Source: Prosthecochloris sp. | GTDB taxonomy: Bacteria > Bacteroidota > Chlorobiia > Chlorobiales > Chlorobiaceae | Reading direction: 5' to 3' | Assembly (NCBI GenBank): GCA_015482705.2 | Contig: JADMLA020000038.1 | Location: 40,651-104,650 of the forward strand | DNA length: 64,000 nucleotides | Shown: in pieces, positions 9,381-18,403 of the stretch | Layout of the letters: every line of letters begins with the position of its first letter | How positions within the stretch are numbered: position 1 is the stretch's first letter | Position numbers and translations under genes: made by a program | Notes under the pieces: generated by a model | The model's database searches: none | Told to the model about the DNA's origin: nothing | The model's input: only the letters and a program-made list of their open reading frames with translations

Positions 9381-9959
9381 TTACTGCTTCGAATCTTTGA
9401 AACGCACTATCGTACCGTCCTCGGTCAGGACACAAACACCGCGATGATAACCTGCGGCGACATTGACCCTGTAATGACCATTTTTCTCGTTATAGGTCGA
9501 ACTGAGAGGAGTGGCGCTTCCACGGGGAATATTCCAGAACCTTTCCGCTTCCTTCAATGCAACTCTTTTGACCTTACCGGTTGCAGCGTGACGGTTCTTA
9601 TCCCATTTGTTGCGCTGATTATGGCTTATACGGATATCACGTTCATCGAGACCGGACTTATAGCCCTGCTTGTAAGCCTTGGTATTGTTATAGTTGTTGC
9701 GTGCGGAATTATGCAGACCGTCGCGATAGCCACGTTCAAACTCAGCCTTGTCACCTGAATTTTCATACCGTACACCATCGGGATAATGTCCATCATGATG
9801 CGACAAAGCAGCTACACCAAGAATAGCGGCCGCTGCTACCGCGGCGACAGCTGCCTTTTCAGTACCTTTCCCCTCCTTGGCGACAACTCGCGACGGATTG
9901 ATGATCGAGATCGAAAGAATAAAAGCGGCAACGAGATGCACGATTTTTTTCAGCTCCAT
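9381..9959 (-). CDS. Exported protein of unknown function
   Basis: A 192-residue protein starting MELKKIVHLV, chosen because AGGAGG lies about 9 bases upstream and the start gives a clean signal peptide ending near VVAKEG. The mature part has an Ala-rich stretch (AAVAAVAAAAILGVAAL) that could be a second hydrophobic segment. After it comes a His/Asp/Tyr-rich region with two short repeats (FERGYRDGL and YKQGYKSGL), and a C-terminal strand region (GHYRVNVAAGYHRGVCVLTEDGTIVRFK) that may form a small beta domain. I do not recognise a family. It has its own terminator and appears monocistronic. Confidence 0.7.
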   Translation of the reverse strand: MELKKIVHLVAAFILSISIINPSRVVAKEGKGTEKAAVAAVAAAAILGVAALSHHDGHYPDGVRYENSGDKAEFERGYRDGLHNSARNNYNNTKAYKQGYKSGLDERDIRISHNQRNKWDKNRHAATGKVKRVALKEAERFWNIPRGSATPLSSTYNEKNGHYRVNVAAGYHRGVCVLTEDGTIVRFKDSKQ

Positions 9960-10337
9960 AGTATAGTCCTCCTGATGATTTGTTGAAAACGGTTCTGACC
10001 ACACCACAATTCTTAGTGACATCGTTACGGATTCACCAACAGCGTTGATACGGGTTTATGGGGCAGTGACCAATACGGCACCGACATGCTCATGCCCAAC
10101 GATTCACCCGAACCGATAAAAATTCTAGCCGATATTGCCTTGATACAAAGGAGGGGAAATACGACAGAACAACTGCTTCGATACACTGTCTCCCGCTCTT
10201 ACTAAAAGTAAAACGCGAGTTTAAAAACGTCGTCAGTATGAAAAAGTATCGCATTTGTTACTAACTGAAAATGAAATGTATAAGTTTCGGGTATCAGGAA
10301 ACACCGAGAATCAGTAACCGTTCTTTCACTCTGCGTC

Positions 10338-10499
10338 TCACTGCAGTTTCCTTAAAAGCTCCTCGGCATCCCTGTGAGCAGGAACCCGCTGGAGCTGGTA
10401 ACGGGCAAAATCTTTCGCTTTTTCGATTTCACCTGTATCGAGGCAGAAATTTGTCAGTGTCCAAAAGTATTCCTGATTCAATGGGTCAGTTTCGATCGC
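10338..10499 (-). pseudogene. C-terminal remnant of a TPR protein
   Basis: An open stretch of 53 codons on the - strand reads as a TPR-type helix pair (DPLNQEYFWTLTNFCLDTG, then EKAKDFARYQLQRVP, ending AEELLRKLQ and a stop). It is preceded directly by an in-frame TAG and has no start codon, so it is the tail of a decayed gene. It is the only coding trace I see in the 746 bases between the start of the 9381 gene and 10706; the rest of that interval shows no gene or recognisable regulatory element. Confidence 0.55.
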
Positions 10500-10705
10500 C
10501 TAGTTACATTCTCTTGTTAATGAAACAACTATAGCAACTTCTCTAAAAAGAGGTATATGTCGTATATACATGGTAATGCGTATTAAAGGAACGCCATCTT
10601 TTTGTTTCTTGAAACCATGCTCCCAGAGCCAAAAGACCCTAAGACAAGTGAAGCCAGACAATAATCTGTTGCGAGCACATTTTTTTCACATAAAGAAGAA
10701 CTGCC

Positions 10706-12079
10706 GTGATCAAACAGCCTGCATATGATGCCCTTTATGGCGGTAATCCTCCCCATGGGATTAATCAGCAACCGTTGATTATCAATGTCTGCCTCTCCGG
10801 CAACCTTGCGAACAGAAAGATCAATCCGCATGTCCCCGCGAGTATTCAGGAAATCACCGACAGTGCAGCGGCTGTCATTGAAGCGGGAGCAGGCATTCTT
10901 CATGTACATGCCTACGATGCTGCAGACGTACCGACATGGCGACCGGAAATCTTCGGACGTATTTTTGAAAACATTCGAGCAGATTATCCGGATGTTGTAC
11001 TGGTAGCAACGACGAGCGGCCGTATACATAGAGAAATCGAGAAGCGTTCCGCTGTCCTGGAACTGGATGGAAAAGCCAAACCTGACATGGCGTCACTGAC
11101 TCTGACTTCGATGAACTTTCCGAAACAGGCATCTGTCAATGATCCTGAAGCTGTTCAGAAGCTATGTCTCTGTATGAGAGACCGCAACATCCTGCCTGAA
11201 CTCGAGGCTTTTGATCTCGGGATGCTGAATTATGCCTTTTATCTGCAACGCAAGGGATTGCTTCCCCAACGCTGCTACATCAATCTGCTTCTTGGCTCTT
11301 TAGGAACCGTGCCTGGTCGCGTATTGGACCTGGCCAACCTTGTTCGAGAGATTCCGGAGGATTGGACCTGGGCTGCGGCAGGAATAGGCCGTTATCAGCT
11401 GCCGATTAACACTGCGGCAATCACCATGGGAGGAAATGTTCGAATCGGCCTCGAAGACAATCCCTTCTATAACTTCTCCGAACGCGAAACGGCAAGAAAC
11501 GAAGCGTTGGTCAAACGTATCGTGCGGATTTCCCGGGAACTCGGGCGCACAATCGCAACAGCTCAGGAAACGCGCGAACAGTTACAACTGGGCAACCGTA
11601 ATAACTGGGAAGCCACGCAGACCAAAATCCGTAAAATGAAACCTGAAGATATGGATGGAGTTATGGCAATACTCTCGAAATGGAATATGGCACCTGTTCA
11701 GGCAAGCCCTGATATTCCGGCACCCGAACGTGACCGAATCGATATCGACAACACTTTCGTTGCTGAGCTTCAGGGCCAGCTTGTCGGGGTCTCCAGCTAC
11801 ATACTGCTTGACAAAGTACATGCAGAAACAGCCAGCCTCGCGGTAGAGCCTGATTTTCTGGGTTGCGGAATAGGATCTCAGCTACAGGAAACGCGACTGG
11901 CCGAGCTGCGGAAACAAGGCATCCGTCATGTGCGTACAGAATCGGATCGACCAGATGTCATTCATTGGTATATCCATAAATTCGGTTATACAATTACCGG
12001 AACAAATCCGAAGAAGCACTCTTTCGGGGACCCCAACAGAGATCATTGGACAGTTTTAGAATTCGACTTGAGTTCCTGA
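10706..12079 (+). CDS. BKACE (DUF849) domain fused to a GNAT acetyltransferase
   Basis: A 457-residue two-domain protein with a GTG start after an AAGAAG ribosome binding site. Residues 20-295 are a beta-keto acid cleavage enzyme: the zinc-ligand HxH is at 66-68 (LHVHAYD), TTSGR near 102-106, and the QLPINTAAITMGGNVRIGLEDN block (231-252) carries the conserved Glu at 250. BKACEs condense a beta-keto acid with acetyl-CoA, giving acetoacetate and a new CoA ester. Residues 306-457 are a GNAT with the acyl-CoA loop GCGIGS at 386-391. The residue aligned with the substrate-binding Glu near the N-terminus of Kce appears changed (SGNL), suggesting a different substrate. The gene is coupled to the ATP-grasp gene 2 bases downstream. 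Confidence 0.88.
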   Translation: MIKQPAYDALYGGNPPHGINQQPLIINVCLSGNLANRKINPHVPASIQEITDSAAAVIEAGAGILHVHAYDAADVPTWRPEIFGRIFENIRADYPDVVLVATTSGRIHREIEKRSAVLELDGKAKPDMASLTLTSMNFPKQASVNDPEAVQKLCLCMRDRNILPELEAFDLGMLNYAFYLQRKGLLPQRCYINLLLGSLGTVPGRVLDLANLVREIPEDWTWAAAGIGRYQLPINTAAITMGGNVRIGLEDNPFYNFSERETARNEALVKRIVRISRELGRTIATAQETREQLQLGNRNNWEATQTKIRKMKPEDMDGVMAILSKWNMAPVQASPDIPAPERDRIDIDNTFVAELQGQLVGVSSYILLDKVHAETASLAVEPDFLGCGIGSQLQETRLAELRKQGIRHVRTESDRPDVIHWYIHKFGYTITGTNPKKHSFGDPNRDHWTVLEFDLSS

Positions 12080-12081
12080 TA

Positions 12082-13926
12082 ATGCAAAGTACAATTTCCA
12101 CTCACGAGCAAGGCTACAGGTATGGACTGCGTCAGCCTGGCAATATTCTGACAATTTTCACACGCTCTATTTCAAGCAATGTCGATTTGGAGACAATAGA
12201 CGACTGGTTGGCACAAAAGCTGGAAGTAACGATAGAGCCACAACCAGATTATGTTTACAAAATCAATGATGCAGACGCTGAAAAGATCGGAGCCCTCGTG
12301 TGGAGAGTTCTCCTCCTCGGCCGGTATTTGCAGCAGATTGCCGGTATTCCTGTTTTTGACCCGGGGCTTGTTCTCGACGTCAGGAAACATGATAAAGACC
12401 CTTCACAATGGCAGTCAAAAATGGTTGTTCCCATGCTGGATGGCATTCCTTTCAAGGGCATCGACCATACCTACAGTTCCGCCTTGAAGCTGATGATGCT
12501 GTTACAAAATCAGGGCAACCTATCGGAAACACCAATAACCATCTATAGCGTCATTCAAAAAAAAATCCTTCCCCCGTTGCGCTCAATGATAACCGCGGGG
12601 ATTTCAACCATCCCTATTCTTCAGGCAGCATATCGATGTCGCGTTCCCTTTCGCCATGTCGGGTCTGGGATATACCAGCTTGGCTGGGGCAGGAAAAGCC
12701 GTTTGATTGACAGAAGTTCGGTTGACTCGGATTCCGTTATCGGTGTAAAATTGACAACCAACAAAATCCTTGCCGCAGGACTTATACGAACGGCAGGGTT
12801 ACCCGCCCCAGAACACATACCGGTAAACAGCAGAGAACAGGCAGCTTTGGCGGCAGATACGCTTGGTTGGCCGCTTGTTGTCAAGCCTGCAGATAAAGAA
12901 CGTGGAGAAGGTGTCACCGTCTCCATCACGGACAAGGAAAAACTGAGTGCCGCATATAAGAACGCAGCATCTTTTTCCAAGCAGATCCTCGTAGAACGTG
13001 AAGTGCCCGGCATATGCTACAGACTGCTCATTGCAAACAGCAAGATGCTTTATGCGATACGCAGAGGGCCCCGATCGGTCGAAGGAGACGGAACGCATAC
13101 CGTTTCCGAGTTGGTTGATTCTGCAAACCGCATGAATAAAGCAAAACCCTCCTGGCTTCAAAAAAAACACTGTCCGTTGGACAAGCAGGCCCAGGAAGCC
13201 ATGTCACAGGCAGGATTTTCTCCGGATTCAGTACCCGGTAAAGGGATACGGGTACCCCTTCGCAAGATCGAGTCGACGGCCTGGGGTGGGCACATCGAAG
13301 ATGTCGGTGAAATTGTGCATCCCGATAATCGGGAAATTGCCGAAAGAGCTGCGCGGCTTTTCGGATTATGCAATGCCGGCGTCGATATCATCTCCAGCGA
13401 CATATCCCGGCCGTGGCACGACAATGGAGCGATAATCAATGAAGTCAATTACGCCCCTTATTTTGGCGGCAATGATATTGCAAGGTCCTTGATCCCGGTT
13501 TACCTCGAAAAACTGATGAACGGCACTGGACGAATTCCGGTTGAAATCGTTGTCGGCTCGGATAAGGCTGCCGACGAGGGGCGGTTGCGGCAAGAGTCGT
13601 TTGTCCGGAAAAACGTTGACTGTTACCTGACAAGTCACAACCTAACGGTAACTCCTTCCGGAGAGCACATAACGTTCCCGTTCGAAAGCCTTTTCAACAG
13701 AGCCTCGGCACTATTGAAAAACAAGGGTGTTGAAGCCTTGGTTCTGGTCGTTCAAACCGATGAATTTCTGAAAACAGGCTTACCCGTCGATCATTTCGAT
13801 CGGCTGATCCACGTCGACAATGACCTCATCAACTGGAATGATTCCGACAGAAAGATCGGTCCGAATGTACAACAAGAATTGCTCGAGCAGCTGCAATTTT
13901 TCGAGCGAAAAATCAACAAAAGCTAA
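12082..13926 (+). CDS. Cyanophycin-synthetase-like ATP-grasp ligase without a working Mur domain (copy 1)
   Basis: A 614-residue protein whose ATG begins 2 bases after the BKACE-GNAT stop (TGATAATG), so the genes are translationally coupled; the longer TTG start inside the upstream gene is unlikely. Residues 1-190 resemble the CphA N-terminal domain, YQLGWGRKSR (198-207) opens the ATP-grasp region, AGLPAP, PLVVKPADKERGEGV (264-278), EGDGTHTVSEL (334-344) and the metal-ligand EVN (454-456) follow. After RIPVEIVVG (484-492), where CphA enters its Mur ligase domain with a GTNGKTT P-loop, the sequence is SDKAAD and only about 120 residues remain. It should form an amide or peptide bond with ATP; substrates are unknown. 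Confidence 0.85.
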   Translation: MQSTISTHEQGYRYGLRQPGNILTIFTRSISSNVDLETIDDWLAQKLEVTIEPQPDYVYKINDADAEKIGALVWRVLLLGRYLQQIAGIPVFDPGLVLDVRKHDKDPSQWQSKMVVPMLDGIPFKGIDHTYSSALKLMMLLQNQGNLSETPITIYSVIQKKILPPLRSMITAGISTIPILQAAYRCRVPFRHVGSGIYQLGWGRKSRLIDRSSVDSDSVIGVKLTTNKILAAGLIRTAGLPAPEHIPVNSREQAALAADTLGWPLVVKPADKERGEGVTVSITDKEKLSAAYKNAASFSKQILVEREVPGICYRLLIANSKMLYAIRRGPRSVEGDGTHTVSELVDSANRMNKAKPSWLQKKHCPLDKQAQEAMSQAGFSPDSVPGKGIRVPLRKIESTAWGGHIEDVGEIVHPDNREIAERAARLFGLCNAGVDIISSDISRPWHDNGAIINEVNYAPYFGGNDIARSLIPVYLEKLMNGTGRIPVEIVVGSDKAADEGRLRQESFVRKNVDCYLTSHNLTVTPSGEHITFPFESLFNRASALLKNKGVEALVLVVQTDEFLKTGLPVDHFDRLIHVDNDLINWNDSDRKIGPNVQQELLEQLQFFERKINKS

Positions 13927-14184
13927 GCAAATCGGGTACTCGTGATCCCCTGCCGAAATACTGATTGACAGTCGAGCCACCGTTTGAAGAAAGGAGCGTA
14001 TCGTAGATCGAGGACGGTGTTCCTGCCATACATATGTTTGCTTTTCGAACCTTATATGGAAAAAAATGAACGAATAACCACTCTTTTTAACCGAATAAAC
14101 AATACCTCCTGTTTATTCAATTACCATCTACCATTCAGCGGGGTTATATGAGATATAACTCGATAATAAAAAAGGAGACACGTT

Positions 14185-15438
14185 ATGTCATCTATCGAAA
14201 GAAAAGGGCTATGGCTATCCTTAGGAGTTTTCCTGCTGATAACATTCTTCAATTTGACGGTGTCTGCCGAGGAGAGTACATCGGTTTGGAAACGGAAAAA
14301 TCTTGGTGGTGATTGGGGGGGAATACGCACCACACTCGAAGAGAACGGTGTCCGTTTTTACCTCTCGCAAACCGGTTTCTATCAGGGATCGTTCGAAGGT
14401 GACGGAGATGATGACTGGCGTTTCGGTGCGCGTGCGGATCTTCTCCTCGATGTCGATACGGGTAAACTCGGCCTCTGGGATGGCGGAGGAATACATTCTC
14501 ATCTCGAATACCGCGGTGATTCACCCGTGGCTTTTCGCGGCGGAGCCCTTTGGCCAGTCAATACTGGCGCCATCTTCCCGATAGGAGCCGCACACGAGTT
14601 CGTAGCAAGTTCAATGTATCTGAGTCAGCGAACAGGTGAGGCATCTAACGTGATGATCGGCAAGATCAATGCACTGGATCTCCTCTCCGGTCACCCATTC
14701 TTCGGTGGCTCTGGCACAGACCGGTTCTGGAATATAGCTTTTGCAGCCCCTCCGAGTGGAGTTGTTCCACCAGTGATCATCGGTGGCATTCTGTCACACT
14801 CTGCCGCTCCATACTCCTTCACCATCATGATTTTTGATCCGAATGATCAAACAACTAACTATTCACTCGACAACCTATTGTCAGACGGGGTCAATGTTTC
14901 CTTTGGCATCAACCGTTCAGGCTCTGTTGCCGGACGTCAATCAAGTATTGGATTTACAGCAACATACAGCAGTGCAGACGGAATCGATTACTCCAAACTC
15001 GGCCTTCCTTCGGGCAGCGGCACCACGACAAAAAAAGGATCGTATAATATCGCCGTTGAATTGTCACACCTTTTGAAAGAAAACGCACAAAAACCAGGAA
15101 AAGGTATCGGCCTGTATCTCAAGGGAGCAATTGCCGACGGCAACCCCAATCCTGTGCAATGCAGCATTATCGGTGGCATTGGAGGAATCGGTCTTTTCCC
15201 TGACCGTATTGAAGATTCATTCGGCATCGGTTATTACTACTATAACTTCAGCGATAAACTTCAGAACGTCATTAGCCCGCTTGTAAATTTCGATGACGAA
15301 CAAGGCATCGAAGTATTCTACAATTTCGCTGCCACGCCATGGTTTCACATCGCGTTTGATCTTCAGTATATCGATCCGGCCAGCGGAGACAATCAAAATG
15401 CACTTGTCGGGGGACTCAGAACCAAAATTGTCTTTTAA
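14185..15438 (+). CDS. OprB-family carbohydrate-selective porin
   Basis: A 417-residue outer-membrane protein with a signal peptide cleaved near VSAEES and the family's opening GGDWGGIRTTLEENGV (about 35-50). It continues with amphipathic beta strands and ends in the aromatic IVF signal for beta-barrel assembly. OprB porins pass sugars and other small neutral solutes. A GGAGACACGTT leader precedes the ATG. It lies between the + strand ATP-grasp gene and the exported amidohydrolase on the other strand, so it may serve uptake or release of a compound of this region, but that is inferred from position only. Confidence 0.88.
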   Translation: MSSIERKGLWLSLGVFLLITFFNLTVSAEESTSVWKRKNLGGDWGGIRTTLEENGVRFYLSQTGFYQGSFEGDGDDDWRFGARADLLLDVDTGKLGLWDGGGIHSHLEYRGDSPVAFRGGALWPVNTGAIFPIGAAHEFVASSMYLSQRTGEASNVMIGKINALDLLSGHPFFGGSGTDRFWNIAFAAPPSGVVPPVIIGGILSHSAAPYSFTIMIFDPNDQTTNYSLDNLLSDGVNVSFGINRSGSVAGRQSSIGFTATYSSADGIDYSKLGLPSGSGTTTKKGSYNIAVELSHLLKENAQKPGKGIGLYLKGAIADGNPNPVQCSIIGGIGGIGLFPDRIEDSFGIGYYYYNFSDKLQNVISPLVNFDDEQGIEVFYNFAATPWFHIAFDLQYIDPASGDNQNALVGGLRTKIVF

Positions 15439-15489
15439 TAGATCCTGGCTAATGGCAAGAAAGCCCATTAAGAGCTTTTGCCAGACAAC

Positions 15490-15532
15490 AAAACCGGCAT
15501 CTCTATAATGTTTAAAGGAGCTGGTTTTTTTT
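15490..15532 (+). terminator. Terminator after the OprB porin
   Basis: AAAACCGGC (15490-15498) pairs with GCTGGTTTT (15520-15528), with one G-U pair, followed by a run of T residues through 15532. It lies about 50 bases beyond the porin stop. Confidence 0.6.
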
Positions 15533-15580
15533 CGGACTCATTATGAACCGAATTTTACAATCATGTCCCTTATTATTGAC

Positions 15581-16690
15581 TTACTTCACTGAAATCTCAC
15601 GAACCACATGCTCCCTGCCGGTATCATCATCGATGATCTGCTGCTTGACGTTTTCGAAATCGATCTTTGGAAGATCTATCATTCGTACCTGGCGATTATT
15701 CATCGTATGGTAATAATACCGTCTATTACCGAGATCCGATACAGAGGTTATCTGTGTGGCACTCTCGATATCCTTTGGAATCTGCTTTCGAGGCACAACA
15801 GCTCCCAACGGGATGTTGAAGCTATCCAGAATCCGGAAAGACTCGAATACGGCATCGGTCGCATTCGACAGGGGACGAACAGAAGCCGTGAGTGCAGCCG
15901 CCCGAATGAAGCGTGAGGGTGGTGTGAAATCTCCCGGCATACCGACCATTCCCGATCCTGCCCCTAATGGCCCGAGCAGGAAATTCTCGATGTTCAAAGG
16001 CTCACTGGGCTTCGGCGTTAACTTGATGTAGTTTCGCAGGTTGGTGAGATGCCAGTCATACGTCGGAGAATTCGTTATAACACCAAGAAAAGAGTCGTAC
16101 ACCTTTAACTTGCCGCCATCGACGAACTCAACAACGATGCTCTCCCCACCAGGATCAGCGACCTTCCAGTGGAACGGCAGCGCCGCGCCTCCGAATCGTG
16201 GATCATCGACGTTCACGACAGCGACCGTGCCGAGGTTTCTGCGCACCTCGTCGACCGTCTGAAACGATGACAGCATCCATTGCATGAAGTCCCCGACACT
16301 CATTGCGTTGGCAGCCTGTTTCGGATCATATTTCATGTAGCTCGCATAACCCGGCAGGTAGTACATACCAACGTACAACCCCTTCTCATTCATCCCGTCA
16401 GGCCCGTAAGATTGATCATATGCCGTCATGGAAACAAAGCCGAAACGACCTTTCCAGCGCTTGCCATTCGATCCGTCTGGCGTGGATGCTGTGAATGTCT
16501 TATTACGAGGAAAGATGGCAATCTTGTTATGCTGGGCGTCGCTTAGCGCCCACTCCACGGTTCGGGCAACCACAACGGATCCATCCTTGCTTTTCAGCGA
16601 AATGCCGGTGCATGCATTGGCATGATCGTGAAAACCAAACAGCAGACAGAACCCGACGATTGCAGATATCCAGAAATTTCTGTTTTGCAT
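15581..16690 (-). CDS. Exported choloylglycine-hydrolase/penicillin V acylase family Ntn hydrolase
   Basis: A 369-residue protein from the ATG giving MQNRNFWIS; upstream in-frame starts would bury the signal peptide. The signal ends DHANA, directly before CTGISLKSKDGSVVVARTVEW, so signal peptidase itself would expose the catalytic N-terminal Cys, as in Gram-negative PVA-like enzymes. VVARTVEW (the active-site Arg), a conserved Asp-containing segment, and the ITNSPTYDWHLTNLRNY block near residue 205 are family marks. The family cleaves linear amides such as bile salts, penicillin V and N-acyl homoserine lactones. The substrate here is unknown, but the surrounding genes make amide bonds. Its promoter is separate from the downstream SDR operon. 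Confidence 0.88.
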   Translation of the reverse strand: MQNRNFWISAIVGFCLLFGFHDHANACTGISLKSKDGSVVVARTVEWALSDAQHNKIAIFPRNKTFTASTPDGSNGKRWKGRFGFVSMTAYDQSYGPDGMNEKGLYVGMYYLPGYASYMKYDPKQAANAMSVGDFMQWMLSSFQTVDEVRRNLGTVAVVNVDDPRFGGAALPFHWKVADPGGESIVVEFVDGGKLKVYDSFLGVITNSPTYDWHLTNLRNYIKLTPKPSEPLNIENFLLGPLGAGSGMVGMPGDFTPPSRFIRAAALTASVRPLSNATDAVFESFRILDSFNIPLGAVVPRKQIPKDIESATQITSVSDLGNRRYYYHTMNNRQVRMIDLPKIDFENVKQQIIDDDTGREHVVREISVK

Positions 16691-16893
16691 GGTTTCTTCT
16701 TTGTTAGTTGCAGACTCAGGAAAGACGCGGTTTGCTTGAAGCAAACGCACAGTACTTTTAAAATACAACACGCAAGCAATAAAAAACACTGGAACAGGGA
16801 ACATTCTATATAGAACTCTGCAAAAACGACTGCCAATTATCACACAATACTATCAGTAAAATGCTTATGAAAGCATGATAACTCCTCCTGCCG

Positions 16894-17622
16894 TCAAGCC
16901 GAATCTCCACCATCGACCACCAACATCTGCCCTGTAATCCATGAAGCTGCATCGGAAGCCAAAAAAAACACCGCTTCCGCAATATCTTCGGGTTGGCCGA
17001 GCCTTTTTGAAGGAAGTGCTTTCCTAATCCTTTCACGCTCACGTACCGGATCGTCACATCGGCTCAGATACTCTTCGAACATTTCCGTTTCCACAGCGCC
17101 CGGAGAGACACAGTTAACCCGAATCGAAGGCCCATGATCCCTGGCCATAGCACGAGTCAACGAAACGATCGCTCCTTTAGTTGCCGCATAGGCAGCGTTG
17201 TTATTGGCGCCTGAAAAAGCGAGGATCGAGCTGATGTTTATTATCGAACCCTCATACAAATACCCCATCACTATCTTTGTCACCCTGAAAATGGCTGTCA
17301 AATTCGTATCGAGCAGCTTTTGCCAAACTGCTTCGGAAGTACCGGTTAAACTCGATGGTGACGGATTGATTCCGGCGTTGTTGACCAATATATCGACACT
17401 CGTTTTGACAAGTCCTTCCTCCAGCGCAGTTGTAACCTGCCGGACATCGGTCAGGTCACAACACACTCCTCTCATGTTAGGCAGGTCGAGCCCGATGGAC
17501 GTAACACCGGGTTTTCGGTCCAACCCCAGCACATGAGCCCCGGCTTTGGCGAAACGGGTTGCTGTTGCAAGACCGATACCCGATGCCGCCCCTGTGACGA
17601 TTACTTGTTTATCTTGCATCAT
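16894..17622 (-). CDS. Short-chain dehydrogenase/reductase (classical SDR)
   Basis: A 242-residue SDR with the dinucleotide motif TGAASGIG near residue 10, NNAG near 83, the catalytic Ser in NISS and YAATKGA (YxxxK) near 144, and the C-terminal ASWITGQMLVVDGG. The start ATG overlaps the stop of the phosphorylase gene (ATGATG with TGA inside), so it is translationally coupled as the last gene of the operon that begins at 22414. A second ATG three bases later is equally possible. It would oxidise or reduce an alcohol or ketone of the pathway; cofactor preference cannot be read with certainty. Confidence 0.9.
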   Translation of the reverse strand: MMQDKQVIVTGAASGIGLATATRFAKAGAHVLGLDRKPGVTSIGLDLPNMRGVCCDLTDVRQVTTALEEGLVKTSVDILVNNAGINPSPSSLTGTSEAVWQKLLDTNLTAIFRVTKIVMGYLYEGSIINISSILAFSGANNNAAYAATKGAIVSLTRAMARDHGPSIRVNCVSPGAVETEMFEEYLSRCDDPVRERERIRKALPSKRLGQPEDIAEAVFFLASDAASWITGQMLVVDGGDSA

Positions 17623-18398
17623 TGTTGTCTTACATACCCGTGCACGACGTCTATGAACTGCCGTACAACATTCCGATATACTTTCAGTGAAGGAGCGATA
17701 TCCCATCTGCCGTCAGAGCATACCAGATCGCTGATGAACAACAGTCCGGCCAAATTCTTTCCACGGCACCCGGACACCGTACAAAGTGCCGACATTTCCA
17801 TTTCTACAGCCAAAATTTCCTTGGCAACCAATCCCTTGATAAATTCGCCGGTTTCCCGGTAGAGCGCATCAGTCGTTGCGACTGCACCCTGATGAAAATG
17901 AATACCGAGATTTTCAAGAGCGGACCGTAAACGTTCCACCGACAGTGAAGCAGGCGAGGAATGGTCATCCTTCCCGTAATGGGGTGATGTCCCTTCAAAA
18001 ATCCAGGCACATGTCGCGAGCAATAAATCACCGAGTTGCAGATCCGGCTCCCCCTTCGCCGTCGGGTGCCCTGCCGGCCCGATGACAAGGAAATCTTCAC
18101 AACCAAGAGCAATAAGTTCTTCCAACTGAACGGCAGCCATAGGAGCGCCGTGCATCCCTCGAGCCATGGCAAAAGCCTGCCCCTCGTCGGGAGTAAAAAA
18201 AAACAACTGCATCGGATTGGTCAGCCCCAATCTCATTGATCGATGAGCATGAAGCTTTTTCATTTGTTCGAGAACGTCAGGAACATAACTGATAACACAA
18301 TGCCGAGGCATAATAGGGAGTTTTAGCTCTTTTCCACGAGACAGAACGAAATCTATATATCGTCGTGCCGATGTGATGCTGTAATCTGTAACTGACAT
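17619..18398 (-). CDS. Nucleoside-phosphorylase-like protein (PNP/UDP family)
   Basis: A 259-residue member of the PNP_UDP_1 fold. GLTNPMQLFFFTPDEGQAFAMARG, the VIGPAGHP loop and, above all, AVEMEMSAL (near 190), which holds the ribose-binding Glu/Met pair of nucleoside phosphorylases and nucleosidases, support the call. The ATG giving MSVTDYS is preferred over an upstream TTG; it lies 5 bases after the glycosyltransferase stop. Placed between a glycosyltransferase and an SDR, it may cleave or form an N-glycosidic bond in the pathway rather than act in salvage. Purine or uridine salvage remains an alternative. Confidence 0.82.
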   Translation of the reverse strand: MSVTDYSITSARRYIDFVLSRGKELKLPIMPRHCVISYVPDVLEQMKKLHAHRSMRLGLTNPMQLFFFTPDEGQAFAMARGMHGAPMAAVQLEELIALGCEDFLVIGPAGHPTAKGEPDLQLGDLLLATCAWIFEGTSPHYGKDDHSSPASLSVERLRSALENLGIHFHQGAVATTDALYRETGEFIKGLVAKEILAVEMEMSALCTVSGCRGKNLAGLLFISDLVCSDGRWDIAPSLKVYRNVVRQFIDVVHGYVRQQ

Positions 18399-18403
18399 AG
18401 AGG

